Below are positions 34,495 through 42,359 of a stretch of 64,000 nucleotides of DNA, one piece after another. The DNA comes from Gloeomargaritales cyanobacterium VI4D9 (GTDB lineage Bacteria > Cyanobacteriota > Cyanobacteriia > Gloeomargaritales > Gloeomargaritaceae): assembly GCA_927797885.1 (NCBI GenBank), contig OV696605.1, positions 2,951,157 through 3,015,156 on the forward strand. The letters run 5' to 3'. The translations under genes were made by a program, and so were the position numbers. Positions within the stretch are counted from its first letter, which is position 1. Each line of letters starts with the position of its first letter. Below the pieces are notes generated by a model. That model was not told the DNA's origin and ran no database searches. It saw nothing but the letters and a program-made list of their open reading frames with translations.

Positions 34495-35043
34495 CTAACC
34501 ATTTCCTAACAATTCATCCACCCTAAAAACGAGTTCCGGGAATTGCCGAGGTGTGATGGTCTGCCCCCGGCGCAAAATCTGCGGTTCCCCTTGGCGATAG
34601 ACTTCCAAACAATCTTCATCCAAATTAACTAACCACACTTCGGGAATGCCTGCTGATAAATATAGGGGAACTTTTACCCCCCGGTCGTAGGTGATAGTAG
34701 TATCGGCAACTTCAATGACCCAATAAATATCAGGGGGCGTGGGATGTCCTGCTAAGTAAAAATCATCCCGCCAGCGGACAATCGCCACATCCGGTTGGGG
34801 TTCTGAATCCGCCAGGGTAATCGGGTTCTGGATGCGATGTAAGGCTCTTCGGTTTAACCGGTCAGCTAGTAATAAATTCAAACGGTCAACCCCAGCGGCG
34901 TGACGGCGGTTAATCGGGGACATTCTGATAAGCTCTCCGTGAATCAATTCCAGCCGGTCATCCGGGGCAAAAATGCCAGCATCAATCATCTGGTGATATT
35001 GTTCAACGCTGAACCGGTGGCGAATCATCTCACTGGTGGACAT
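34495..35043 (-). CDS. Uma2 family nuclease, tandem copy 3
   Basis: 182 residues; variable block GVDRLNLLLADRLNRRALHR. Minor changes elsewhere are FAPDDR for FTPDDR, LIRMSP for LIKMSP and GEPQILRRG for GKSEILRRG. The C-terminus TPRQFPELVFRVDELLGNG is shared with copy 2 and with the severed tail of copy 4. It looks intact. Confidence 0.9.
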   Translation of the reverse strand: MSTSEMIRHRFSVEQYHQMIDAGIFAPDDRLELIHGELIRMSPINRRHAAGVDRLNLLLADRLNRRALHRIQNPITLADSEPQPDVAIVRWRDDFYLAGHPTPPDIYWVIEVADTTITYDRGVKVPLYLSAGIPEVWLVNLDEDCLEVYRQGEPQILRRGQTITPRQFPELVFRVDELLGNG

Positions 35044-35132
35044 GGATTTACTCCTTTGGATTGTGATGGGTAATTTTCCCGGTTTCTTAGCTGTTTCTTA
35101 CTCGTAAAAATGACTGTTTTTACATGATTATC

Positions 35133-35850
35133 CTAACCATTTCCTAACAATTCATCCACCCTAAAAACGAGTTCCGGGAATTGCCGAGGTGTGATGGTCT
35201 GCCCCCGGCGCAATATCTCTGATTTCCCTTGGCGATAAACTTCCAAACCAGTAGTGTTGAACCCTGCAACAAAAGTTCATAAATTCGAGCCAGGCAAAAC
35301 ACTTAATGAGAAAATTTTTTGTTATAAATGAGAATCTAGCCCCTAAATGACAATGTTTTGTATCATCAGGTTAGATGCACATTTTGGCACAAACCCTCAA
35401 AATCTTAAGATTCAACACTTCTGCTTCCAAACAATCTTCATCCAGGTTAACTAACCACACTTCGGGAATGCCTGCTGATAAATATAGGGGAACTTTCACC
35501 CCCCGGTCGTAGGTGATAGTAGTATCGGCAACTTCAATGACCCAATAAATATCGGGAGGCGTGGGATGTCCTGCTAAGTAAAAATCATCCCGCCAGCGGA
35601 CAATCGCCACATCCGGTTGCGGTTCCGAATCCGCTAGGGTAATGGGGTTTTGGATAATATGTAATGCTTTTTGGTGCAAAAGTCTCCCTAAAATTATGTT
35701 GAGACGATTCACCCCAGCGGCGTGACGGCGATTAATCGGGGACATTTTGACCAGCTCTCCGTGAATCAATTCCAGCCGGTCATCCGGGGCAAAAATGCCA
35801 GCATCAATCATCTGGTGATATTGTTCAACGCTGAACCGGTGGCGAATCAT
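35133..35850 (-). pseudogene. Uma2 family nuclease, tandem copy 4, split by a MITE
   Basis: The gene starts at MIRHRFSVEQYHQMI, lacking the first five residues of its siblings, and carries the variable block GVNRLNIILGRLLHQKALHI. Its frame enters the 175-bp element at 35249-35423 after DEDCLEA and ends there; the severed 3' end (35133-35248) continues ...RQGKSEILRRGQTITP to DELLGNG. Removing the element and one 9-bp duplication restores the frame. The catalytic residues lie before the break, so a shortened protein of about 159 residues with an element-derived tail (EVLNLKILRVCAKMCI) could still be made. Confidence 0.92.
35249..35423 (-). mobile_element. IS4-derived MITE, copy 1 (175 bp)
   Basis: The ends CAGTAGTGTTGAACC and GATTCAACACTTCTG form a 13-15 bp inverted repeat. 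The element is flanked by the perfect 9-bp direct repeat CTTCCAAAC (35240-35248 and 35424-35432). It is the reverse complement of the equally long element at 42144-42318, and the terminal repeat matches the IS4-type element at 46104-47211. It encodes no transposase. Confidence 0.95.
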
Positions 35851-35904
35851 GAGCTACCCCCTGCAACACACCCAGTTGCTCCCTGTTTCCATTCCCAACA
35901 TCGA

Positions 35905-35976
35905 AGCGGGTAACGCGATTCGAACGCGCGACATCAACCTTGGCAAGGTTGCGCTCTACCACTGAGCTATACCCGC
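35905..35976 (-). tRNA. tRNA-Gly (GCC)
   Basis: A 72-base cloverleaf on the minus strand: acceptor GCGGGTA with TACCCGC, D-arm GCTCAGTGGTAGAGC, anticodon stem CAACC/GGTTG with loop TTGCCAA (anticodon GCC), and T-loop TTCGAAT. No encoded CCA. The Uma2 array begins 55 bases further along the transcript direction. Confidence 0.95.
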
Positions 35977-36010
35977 ATAGATTTTTATTTTAACCTGGGA
36001 ATGTACCATG

Positions 36011-36541
36011 TCAAGCACGGGATTCGGGCAAATCCGCCACCCGTGGCAGGGATGGGGCATAAGGGGAACGCAAAGACCGCACCTGCCGCATTAAACTCGC
36101 CATTTCCAGGGCATTCATCGCATATTCCCAGCCCTTGTTGCTTTTCACCCCCGCCCGCTCAATCGCCTGCTGTAAATTATCGGTCGTGAGAATCCCAAAC
36201 ACGACAGGTACGCCGGTCTGAAACCCGGTGGCGGCAATGCCCTTGGCAACTTCGGCGGCTACATAGTCAAAGTGGGGGGTGTCGCCCCGAATCACTGCTC
36301 CCAAGCAAATCAAGGCATCATACCGCTGGGTTTGCGCCAATTGATGCACCACCACGGGAATTTCAAAACTCCCCGGCACCCAAAAATAATCCACCTGGGT
36401 ATCCACATTCACCCCATGCCGTTTGAGGGCATCCTGGCACCCGTCCAACAGCTTGCCCACAATCAGGTCATTGAACCGACCGATGACAATGCCCAGGCGC
36501 AGCCCCTCGACATCGGTAAAGGCACCTTCAAAGACTGTCAT
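36011..36541 (-). CDS. ribH: 6,7-dimethyl-8-ribityllumazine synthase
   Basis: 176 residues starting [20 protein letters not shown]. Lumazine synthase makes the direct precursor of riboflavin. Motifs: [14 protein letters not shown], the substrate loop [27 protein letters not shown] with the catalytic His, and [17 protein letters not shown]. The ATG overlaps the stop of psbZ by one base. The C-terminus has a short extra tail ([20 protein letters not shown]). The longer open frame upstream is psbZ in another phase. Confidence 0.96.
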   Translation of the reverse strand: MTVFEGAFTDVEGLRLGIVIGRFNDLIVGKLLDGCQDALKRHGVNVDTQVDYFWVPGSFEIPVVVHQLAQTQRYDALICLGAVIRGDTPHFDYVAAEVAKGIAATGFQTGVPVVFGILTTDNLQQAIERAGVKSNKGWEYAMNALEMASLMRQVRSLRSPYAPSLPRVADLPESRA

Positions 36542-36729
36542 TAGATAAACAATACATCCATTAAGCCGACCGCAATGACTAACAATGTCCAAACCCCGGC
36601 ACCCAGGTAAATGACCCGTTGATACCGTTGCCATTCCCCAGGGGTCGCCAGCACCACCGGCACGCCCACAACCAACACAAAGGACAATACCACCAACGCC
36701 AACACCAACGCCTGAAATAAAATGGTCAT
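36541..36729 (-). CDS. psbZ: Photosystem II protein PsbZ
   Basis: 62 residues, the standard length, with two membrane spans: [20 protein letters not shown] and [20 protein letters not shown]. PsbZ (Ycf9) sits at the PSII edge and affects core stability and antenna interaction. The start [12 protein letters not shown] matches the family; an upstream Met in frame would add eight residues. The stop TAA shares its last base with the ribH ATG, giving tight coupling with a flavin biosynthesis gene. Confidence 0.95.
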   Translation of the reverse strand: MTILFQALVLALVVLSFVLVVGVPVVLATPGEWQRYQRVIYLGAGVWTLLVIAVGLMDVLFI

Positions 36730-36860
36730 CGTTTTGCTCCCAACACAGCCCATGTATCAGGCTATCAAAAAGTGCGCCCCAGCAACCAAAACCTCCCCAG
36801 CCCGGACAAACGATATTACAATGCTCAGTAATTTCCCAGTTCCCTCGCTGTAGGTGCGCC

Positions 36861-39050
36861 ATGACCGTTTCCCCCGCCTTTTGTCAGGGTATTGATTATT
36901 TCGGTTCCCCTTGGCACCGGTGGTCGGAGTATGCCAGTGCGGCGGTTGTCAACCCCAAAACCGGGCGGATTGATGACCCCCGTGACCCCCAAGCGGTGTA
37001 CCAAACCCTGGTGGCGGCGGATGCCCTGCGCTATTTGGTGGTGCAAACCACAGCCAGTAAGGCTTCGGGACATCCGGGGGGCTTTGCCAGTTGTGCGGAG
37101 GCGATGGCGGCGTTGGTCATGTTGGGGTACAAAAATATCCCCACCGAGGTCGGGCACCATGCGCCGGGGTTTTATAGCCTGCTGTTTCTGGATGGTTCCT
37201 TGGAAGCGATGGGGATTACTACGGTTGCCCAAATGCGGGAGAAATTTCGGGAACTGCATGGATTACTAGGGCATCTGTCGGGAGCGATTCCGGGGGTGTT
37301 GTCCCCTGCGGGTCCCTTAGGACAAGGTCAGCACTTTGCAATGGCAGGCGCTTATCTCCATCCTGGGGTGCTATTCCCGGTGACGATTGGGGATGGGGGG
37401 TTGGGGGAACCCTATGTGATGAGCAGTTTTCAACATTTCCATACGGCATTTCCCCAGGTGACCAATTTCCTGCCGGTGCTGGTCTGGAATGGGTACAGCC
37501 AAGAGCATCACAGTATGGTGGCGACCCTGGACAATGAACGGATGGAACGGTTTTGGCGTGCCAGCGGGTTTGCAGAAGTAATTTTGGTGGATGCCAAAGC
37601 CTTTGATGACCAGGGGCAACCTGGGGATTACGTTGACAGTACCTTGTTTCGCTTGGAACAACGGTTGAAATTTACCGAGGCGGTCCTCACCGGGCTAGAC
37701 CGGGCGGCACAAAGTGCGTTGAATGGGAATTTAACCGTTTTTATCATCAAGCAATTGAAGGGGGCAGGGGTACACGCCCGGGGTGCCAAATCCCACAATT
37801 TGTACGCCCAACATACCTTACAAAATCCTGACATTATTCAGGCGTTGCAACAGCGGGCATTACCCCCGGAGGCTTGGGCATTGGTGCGGGAGAATTTCCA
37901 ACGGGCGGGGGGCGGTTCAGCTGCACAAGTAGCGGTTACGGAATCGGTGCGGGCGTTGCCAGCCTTACCCCAATTCACCCAGCAGGTGTTCCCGGTGGGG
38001 GACAAGCAGGTGGCGACAACGGCGGTGGGGCATCTGGTGGTGCAATTAGGGCAAAGCGACCCCAAGTTTCTGGTTACAAATGCGGATGGGAACGAGGCTT
38101 CCGGGATTGGTAACATTAACCAAGGCTTGAAAATTATTCACCCCATTGTAGATATGTTGTACAACCAATCGCCCCAGGGACAGGTGTATGAACCTCTAAG
38201 CGAGGATGCCTGTGCGGGGTTGTCGGCGGCGGTGTGTTTGCTGGGGGGGCGTTCCCTGTGGTGTTCTTACGAATCCTTTGCGATTAATGGGCTTCCCATC
38301 TGGCAGACCGTGACCCAGGCGATGGCGGAATTGCGGCGACCGACCCCCTCGACGATTGCCTTGTTTACGGCGGGGGCTTTGGAACAGGGGCGCAATGGGT
38401 GGACGCACCAACGCCCGGAGATTGAGGCGTACTACACGGCGTTGATGCACAACGGCAATGTTTATCCCCTGTTTCCGCCGGATGCCAATTGTGCCCAGGC
38501 GGCGTATCTGTGGGCGGTGCGGACGTTTAATAAAGGAATTGCCATTTTTGCCAGCAAAACGCCCTTGCCGGTGCGGACGACGTGGGAACAGGCGCAGGCG
38601 GGGGTGGAACAGGGAGCCATTGTATTACAGGAAACGCCTGGGGAACGGCTGGTGGTGCTAGCGGTGGTGGGGGATATGGTTCTGTTGCCGGTGTTTGCGG
38701 CGGTGGAGCAATTAAAATCCCAGGGGATTGGTACTCGTATTGTCAGTATGGTGAATTTACGGCGGCTGTGTCGTCCCCAGGATGTGGCGTGGTCAAGTTG
38801 TGCGGAGCCGGACGGGCAGTTTATGGATGATGGGACGTTTGGGCAATTTTTTAACGGGGATGCGTTGTTGGGGATTACGGGCGGACCGGTGAGTACCCTG
38901 GAACCTCTGATGTTGCGTTCCCAGGTGGCACGGCGGGAGATGTTGGGCTGGCAACGGGGGGAAACGACGGCTACGCCAGGGATATTGATGGAGTACAACG
39001 GCTTGAGTGCGGAGCGCATTGCTCAGCGGGCAATGGCTTTGTTGGGGTAG
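36861..39050 (+). CDS. Transketolase-like thiamine diphosphate enzyme, substrate unknown
   Basis: 729 residues. The N-terminal TPP domain has [40 protein letters not shown] and GDGGLGEP followed by a conserved Asn (VTNF) at the right distance for the GDG...N cofactor motif. The central pyrimidine domain contains [18 protein letters not shown] and [17 protein letters not shown]-terminal transketolase domain follows. It is neither a standard transketolase (about 670 residues, different HxGHPG context) nor a phosphoketolase of the usual form. Its reaction is not known to me; a sugar-phosphate conversion is inferred from the fold. It is divergent from psbZ-ribH with 131 bases between. Confidence 0.8.
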   Translation: MTVSPAFCQGIDYFGSPWHRWSEYASAAVVNPKTGRIDDPRDPQAVYQTLVAADALRYLVVQTTASKASGHPGGFASCAEAMAALVMLGYKNIPTEVGHHAPGFYSLLFLDGSLEAMGITTVAQMREKFRELHGLLGHLSGAIPGVLSPAGPLGQGQHFAMAGAYLHPGVLFPVTIGDGGLGEPYVMSSFQHFHTAFPQVTNFLPVLVWNGYSQEHHSMVATLDNERMERFWRASGFAEVILVDAKAFDDQGQPGDYVDSTLFRLEQRLKFTEAVLTGLDRAAQSALNGNLTVFIIKQLKGAGVHARGAKSHNLYAQHTLQNPDIIQALQQRALPPEAWALVRENFQRAGGGSAAQVAVTESVRALPALPQFTQQVFPVGDKQVATTAVGHLVVQLGQSDPKFLVTNADGNEASGIGNINQGLKIIHPIVDMLYNQSPQGQVYEPLSEDACAGLSAAVCLLGGRSLWCSYESFAINGLPIWQTVTQAMAELRRPTPSTIALFTAGALEQGRNGWTHQRPEIEAYYTALMHNGNVYPLFPPDANCAQAAYLWAVRTFNKGIAIFASKTPLPVRTTWEQAQAGVEQGAIVLQETPGERLVVLAVVGDMVLLPVFAAVEQLKSQGIGTRIVSMVNLRRLCRPQDVAWSSCAEPDGQFMDDGTFGQFFNGDALLGITGGPVSTLEPLMLRSQVARREMLGWQRGETTATPGILMEYNGLSAERIAQRAMALLG

Positions 39051-39137
39051 AGGAAAGTATTATTTTTACTGTACAATGTCAATATACTAAACGCTTTAGT
39101 AGAGGGGTCTTTTATTTATTAATTTCAAATTTCAGCA

Positions 39138-39264
39138 TAAGGGTACTTCTATTAATCCACCGCTATTGAGAATGCCCCCAAGGTTATTGATAATTGCCAA
39201 GGAAAGAATGGGGCTTCCAGCCCTGCCATGTAAGTACAGAAATCAATAAATAGGGGTGCCCCCT
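39138..39264 (+). repeat. Dispersed repeat family B2, copy 4
   Basis: About 127 bp from AAGGGTACTTCTATTAATCC to AATAGGGGTGCCCCCT, with interior TTATTGATAATTGCCAAGGA and GCCATGTAAGTACAGAAATC. It fills over a third of the 352-bp gap before the SYLF gene; the rest shows no gene. Confidence 0.8.
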
Positions 39265-39402
39265 AGTGATTCACATCAATCATCCAAGATTGGCGTAGTG
39301 ATCCGGCAACACGTTGGGGATGCACCCAACCTTGGGGAACTCAAGCGGGGGTCGTTACCGTCTGGAGGACTGATACAAGCAGGTTTTTTGGGAGTGAAGG
39401 AG

Positions 39403-40083
39403 ATGCGTCATGCCATGCTCATGGGGTTGATCCCCGCCGTTGTCATCACCGTGACCCTACCGGCCTACGCCCAGGATGGGGAAGAGCAAATCCAAAATGC
39501 CGCCGACACCTTTGCTTCTCTCATGGCCAACCCCAACCAACGGATTCCCAGCAGTGTAATGCGCCAAGCCCAGGGGATTGCTATTATTCCCAATGTCACC
39601 ACCGCCGGGTTTATTTTTGGCGGCACGGGCGGAGCGGGCATTATCACCGTCAAAGATGAGAAAGGCCGTTGGAGTAACCCCATTTTTGTCAACCTTTCCG
39701 GGGGCAGTTTCGGCCTGCAAGTAGGGGCAAAATCCTCGGATATTGTGCTAGTCTTTATGAACCAACGGGCAGTGCGTACCATTTTGCGCCAATCGTTTAA
39801 TCTAGGTGGGGATGTGGGAGTTGCCGCCGGGCCAGTGGGGAGCAATGCGGTCATGCCCACGGATGCCCCGGGGAATAAGGATATTTTTGCCTACTCCCGC
39901 AGTGCCGGTCTATTTGCCGGGGTCAGTCTCTCCGGCAATAAAATTTCTTTTAACCGGGATCGCACGGAAGCATTTTACGGACGTTCACCCCTGACAGCGC
40001 AAACCGTTTTCAATGACCCCAGCCTCCCGGTGGTGCCGGTGGTGGAGCGACTCCATCAAACCTTAAACCGCTCCATGCAGTAG
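39403..40083 (+). CDS. Secreted SYLF (Ysc84-type lipid-binding) domain protein
   Basis: 226 residues from the ATG at 39403, which has GAAGGAG just upstream and opens a good signal peptide (MLMGLIPAVVITVTLPAYAQ). The SYLF domain covers most of the mature part: IPSSVMRQAQGIAIIPNV, GGTGGAGIITVKDEKGRWSN, GSFGLQVGAKSSDIVLVFMN and the YSRSAGLFAGVSLSG motif. Eukaryotic SYLF domains bind phosphoinositides; bacterial secreted forms are poorly studied. An upstream in-frame extension of 49 codons has no start context. Confidence 0.9.
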   Translation: MRHAMLMGLIPAVVITVTLPAYAQDGEEQIQNAADTFASLMANPNQRIPSSVMRQAQGIAIIPNVTTAGFIFGGTGGAGIITVKDEKGRWSNPIFVNLSGGSFGLQVGAKSSDIVLVFMNQRAVRTILRQSFNLGGDVGVAAGPVGSNAVMPTDAPGNKDIFAYSRSAGLFAGVSLSGNKISFNRDRTEAFYGRSPLTAQTVFNDPSLPVVPVVERLHQTLNRSMQ

Positions 40084-40104
40084 TTTGGGATTGTTTTCTC
40101 CCGA

Positions 40105-41790
40105 TTAAAATACGCCCTGCACACTGAATAACAAGCGGGGGGTTTGTTCAAATTCCGGGGCGAACTTACTTAAAGGAAAGGCCAATTCCAGACGCATTTG
40201 CAGATAGTTACTAATAAATTGGCGCAGTCCCAACCCAGCAGAAGCCAATTCCCGATTCCCCGGTTCCGCCGCCGTAGGTTGTTTCAAAAACACCTGCCCG
40301 TAATCTACAAAGACGTAGGGCTGGCTCACCATCGGAGTTGTCCCGGCTCGATAATTCACTGGCCGTTGCACCTCTAACCGCAACCCATAACCATCATCCC
40401 CCAACACCTGGGAAGGGTTGTAAGCAGAACCAAAACTAGGTCCGCCCAAACCAAACTGCTCCGATACCAACAGGGATGTACTCGCCACCTGTCCCGTCCC
40501 CGTCAGCAGGAGATTCAATTGCTGGGGCAGGGTGAACAACTGGGTAAAATTCAAATTCACCTTGAACCCAGTCGCCTGTCCATTGGCTCGTGAAAGGGGT
40601 GCCCCCTCACTGCCCTCCAACCGCGCCCCGAAACCACTCAACCCCTGGGAGAGCAAAATCGAAGCGGCAGTGAATCCCAAGGCATTGATATTATCCACCG
40701 AAGCCCCTACCCGCACCGAGCGAATCCGGTCTTGGCTGAGAACCACAGGAAACCCCAAAAAACGAGTGGCAACTGTACTATTGGTTAAATCAAATAACCC
40801 ATTTAACGATAAATTCAACTGCCGAGAACGAATCAGGGGATAACTCAAACCAAGATTAAAGTTAAAACTTTCCCCCGTCACTAAAAATGGTGCGACTTCC
40901 GCCCCAGGTCGGGTGCCCGTATAGCTGGTGCTGGTGGCTAAAGTTACCCCATCAAAACCAATGGGAATTTGGAAGTCAAACCGGCCATTCGCCAACTCTT
41001 CAAAATCAACAGGGGTCGTGGCGGCACTAAGACCAAACCGTTCCCCCTGATTGCCCAAGGAATTGAGAAATACCCCGCCTTGCAATCGTACTGGCCCCGC
41101 CGAATAGGGTGCCCAATTATTGATTTCAAAAAAGGGGTCAAATGGGTCATAGGTTAGTTCCAAAGTCAGCACACTGCCCCCAATTTCCTGGCCGGGGTCA
41201 AGCCGCGCCCGCACCTCATAGCCCGCTAAATCATTCATTAATAATAGATTCCGTTCTAGGACAGAGGATTTCAGGGGACGAGAGCGTTGAATCCACTCCC
41301 CAAATCCCCGCAACCGCTGTTCCTGAGCCGGGGTCGCGCCCACAAATTTCACCGCCTCCACAAATCCCTCGATTACCTCAATACGAGCCACGCCCTGCTG
41401 AATGGTTTGTTCCGGCACAAACACCCGAGTCAAGAGATAACCTGCTCGGCGATAAAGATTATTTAATTTATCGGCAATCAGATATAAATCACTAAGGGAA
41501 ATTTCCGTGTTGAGTTTATCTTGGTAAAGCGGTTTTAATTGCTCTGGCGTAAAGGCAGTGGCACCTGGAATTTCTAAAGTTTTTAACACAAAGCGCAGGT
41601 TTTCTGCACCGGGGGGAAGGGTGGGGTCATCCCGGCGGGGGATGGTAATCTCCTCCGGGCGCGTGGGTACCTGCGGCGGTTGCAGTTCCTGTTGAATCCG
41701 GCTGGGGTCAATCGGCCCAACTTGGGCTAAAACTTTCCCATGACCTGCCGCAATTCCGAAGATCATGAGGCTCAAAAACAGCGTTTTCAT
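40105..41790 (-). CDS. Two-partner secretion transporter (TpsB, ShlB/FhaC/HecB family)
   Basis: 561 residues from MKTLFLSLMIFGIAAGHG (signal peptide). A POTRA domain lies at about 50-130 (LETL-like FVLKTLEIPGATAFTPEQLK, YRRAGYLLTRVFVPEQTIQQ), then a beta-barrel with the conserved VRVGASVDN and GLRLEVQRP segments, ending in Phe (LLFSVQGVF) as outer-membrane barrels do. Such proteins export large filamentous TpsA proteins; none is encoded nearby, so its cargo must be elsewhere or it exports something else. It is convergent with the SYLF gene. Confidence 0.9.
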   Translation of the reverse strand: MKTLFLSLMIFGIAAGHGKVLAQVGPIDPSRIQQELQPPQVPTRPEEITIPRRDDPTLPPGAENLRFVLKTLEIPGATAFTPEQLKPLYQDKLNTEISLSDLYLIADKLNNLYRRAGYLLTRVFVPEQTIQQGVARIEVIEGFVEAVKFVGATPAQEQRLRGFGEWIQRSRPLKSSVLERNLLLMNDLAGYEVRARLDPGQEIGGSVLTLELTYDPFDPFFEINNWAPYSAGPVRLQGGVFLNSLGNQGERFGLSAATTPVDFEELANGRFDFQIPIGFDGVTLATSTSYTGTRPGAEVAPFLVTGESFNFNLGLSYPLIRSRQLNLSLNGLFDLTNSTVATRFLGFPVVLSQDRIRSVRVGASVDNINALGFTAASILLSQGLSGFGARLEGSEGAPLSRANGQATGFKVNLNFTQLFTLPQQLNLLLTGTGQVASTSLLVSEQFGLGGPSFGSAYNPSQVLGDDGYGLRLEVQRPVNYRAGTTPMVSQPYVFVDYGQVFLKQPTAAEPGNRELASAGLGLRQFISNYLQMRLELAFPLSKFAPEFEQTPRLLFSVQGVF

Positions 41791-41937
41791 AAAATACACT
41801 CCCCACACCTTATATTTCTAACCTATCTTAAAACAGGGAATGTATGCAATATATTATATGCAATATATTAGAACAATATATAAACACTCAGCCGGTCTAA
41901 TGCCTAAACATCTTTGAGAGTCTCAAGTAAATAATGA

Positions 41938-42046
41938 TGGTCACCTCTACATGATTCATGACCGTTGAGAATGACCCCTGCGTTATTGATAATTGCCAAC
42001 GAAAGAATGGGGTTGCCGAGCCTGCTGTGTAAGTACAAAAATCAAT
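41938..42046 (+). repeat. Dispersed repeat family B2, copy 5 (right end replaced)
   Basis: Starts GGTCACCTCTACATGATTCA and follows the B2 interior to AAGTACAAAAATCAA, where a family A copy begins. The B2 right end is absent. Confidence 0.75.
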
Positions 42047-42330
42047 ATAGCAATCCTAAATGAGAATAGAACAGGGGTCGCAGGGGCACCGCCCCCGTCC
42101 TTGGTTCTGGGAAATTTCTGTTGGTTAATCAAATAGGATTGCTCAGAAGTGTTGAATCTTAAGATTTTGAGGGTTTGTGCCAAAATGTGCATCTAACCTG
42201 ATGATACAAAACATTGTCATTTAGGGGCTAGATTCTCATTTATAACAAAAAATTTTCTCATTAAGTGTTTTGCCTGGCTCGAATTTATGAACTTTTGTTG
42301 CAGGGTTCAACACTACTGAGGATTGCTATA
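42046..42330 (+). repeat. Dispersed repeat family A, copy 10, interrupted by a MITE
   Basis: A standard family A copy whose right terminal repeat is split: AGGATTGCT occurs at 42135-42143 and again at 42319-42327, on either side of the 175-bp element. It shows that the MITE moved after this A copy was in place. The 41791-42359 gap is accounted for by B2, A and the MITE; no gene is seen. Confidence 0.93.
42144..42318 (+). mobile_element. IS4-derived MITE, copy 2 (175 bp)
   Basis: Ends CAGAAGTGTTGAATC and GGTTCAACACTACTG; 9-bp target duplication AGGATTGCT on both sides. The sequence is essentially identical to the reverse complement of 35249-35423. The right 26 bases (AACTTTTGTTGCAGGGTTCA ...) resemble the right end of the IS4-type element (AAGTTTTATTGCAGGATTCA ...). 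Confidence 0.95.
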
Positions 42331-42359
42331 TATCTGAATACAACAAGGTTCGGGTTCGT

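Noticed and set aside
36542-36862. Extended N-terminus of ribH (283-codon frame)
   Set aside because: It is the psbZ region in another frame; lumazine synthase homology begins exactly at MTVFEGAF.
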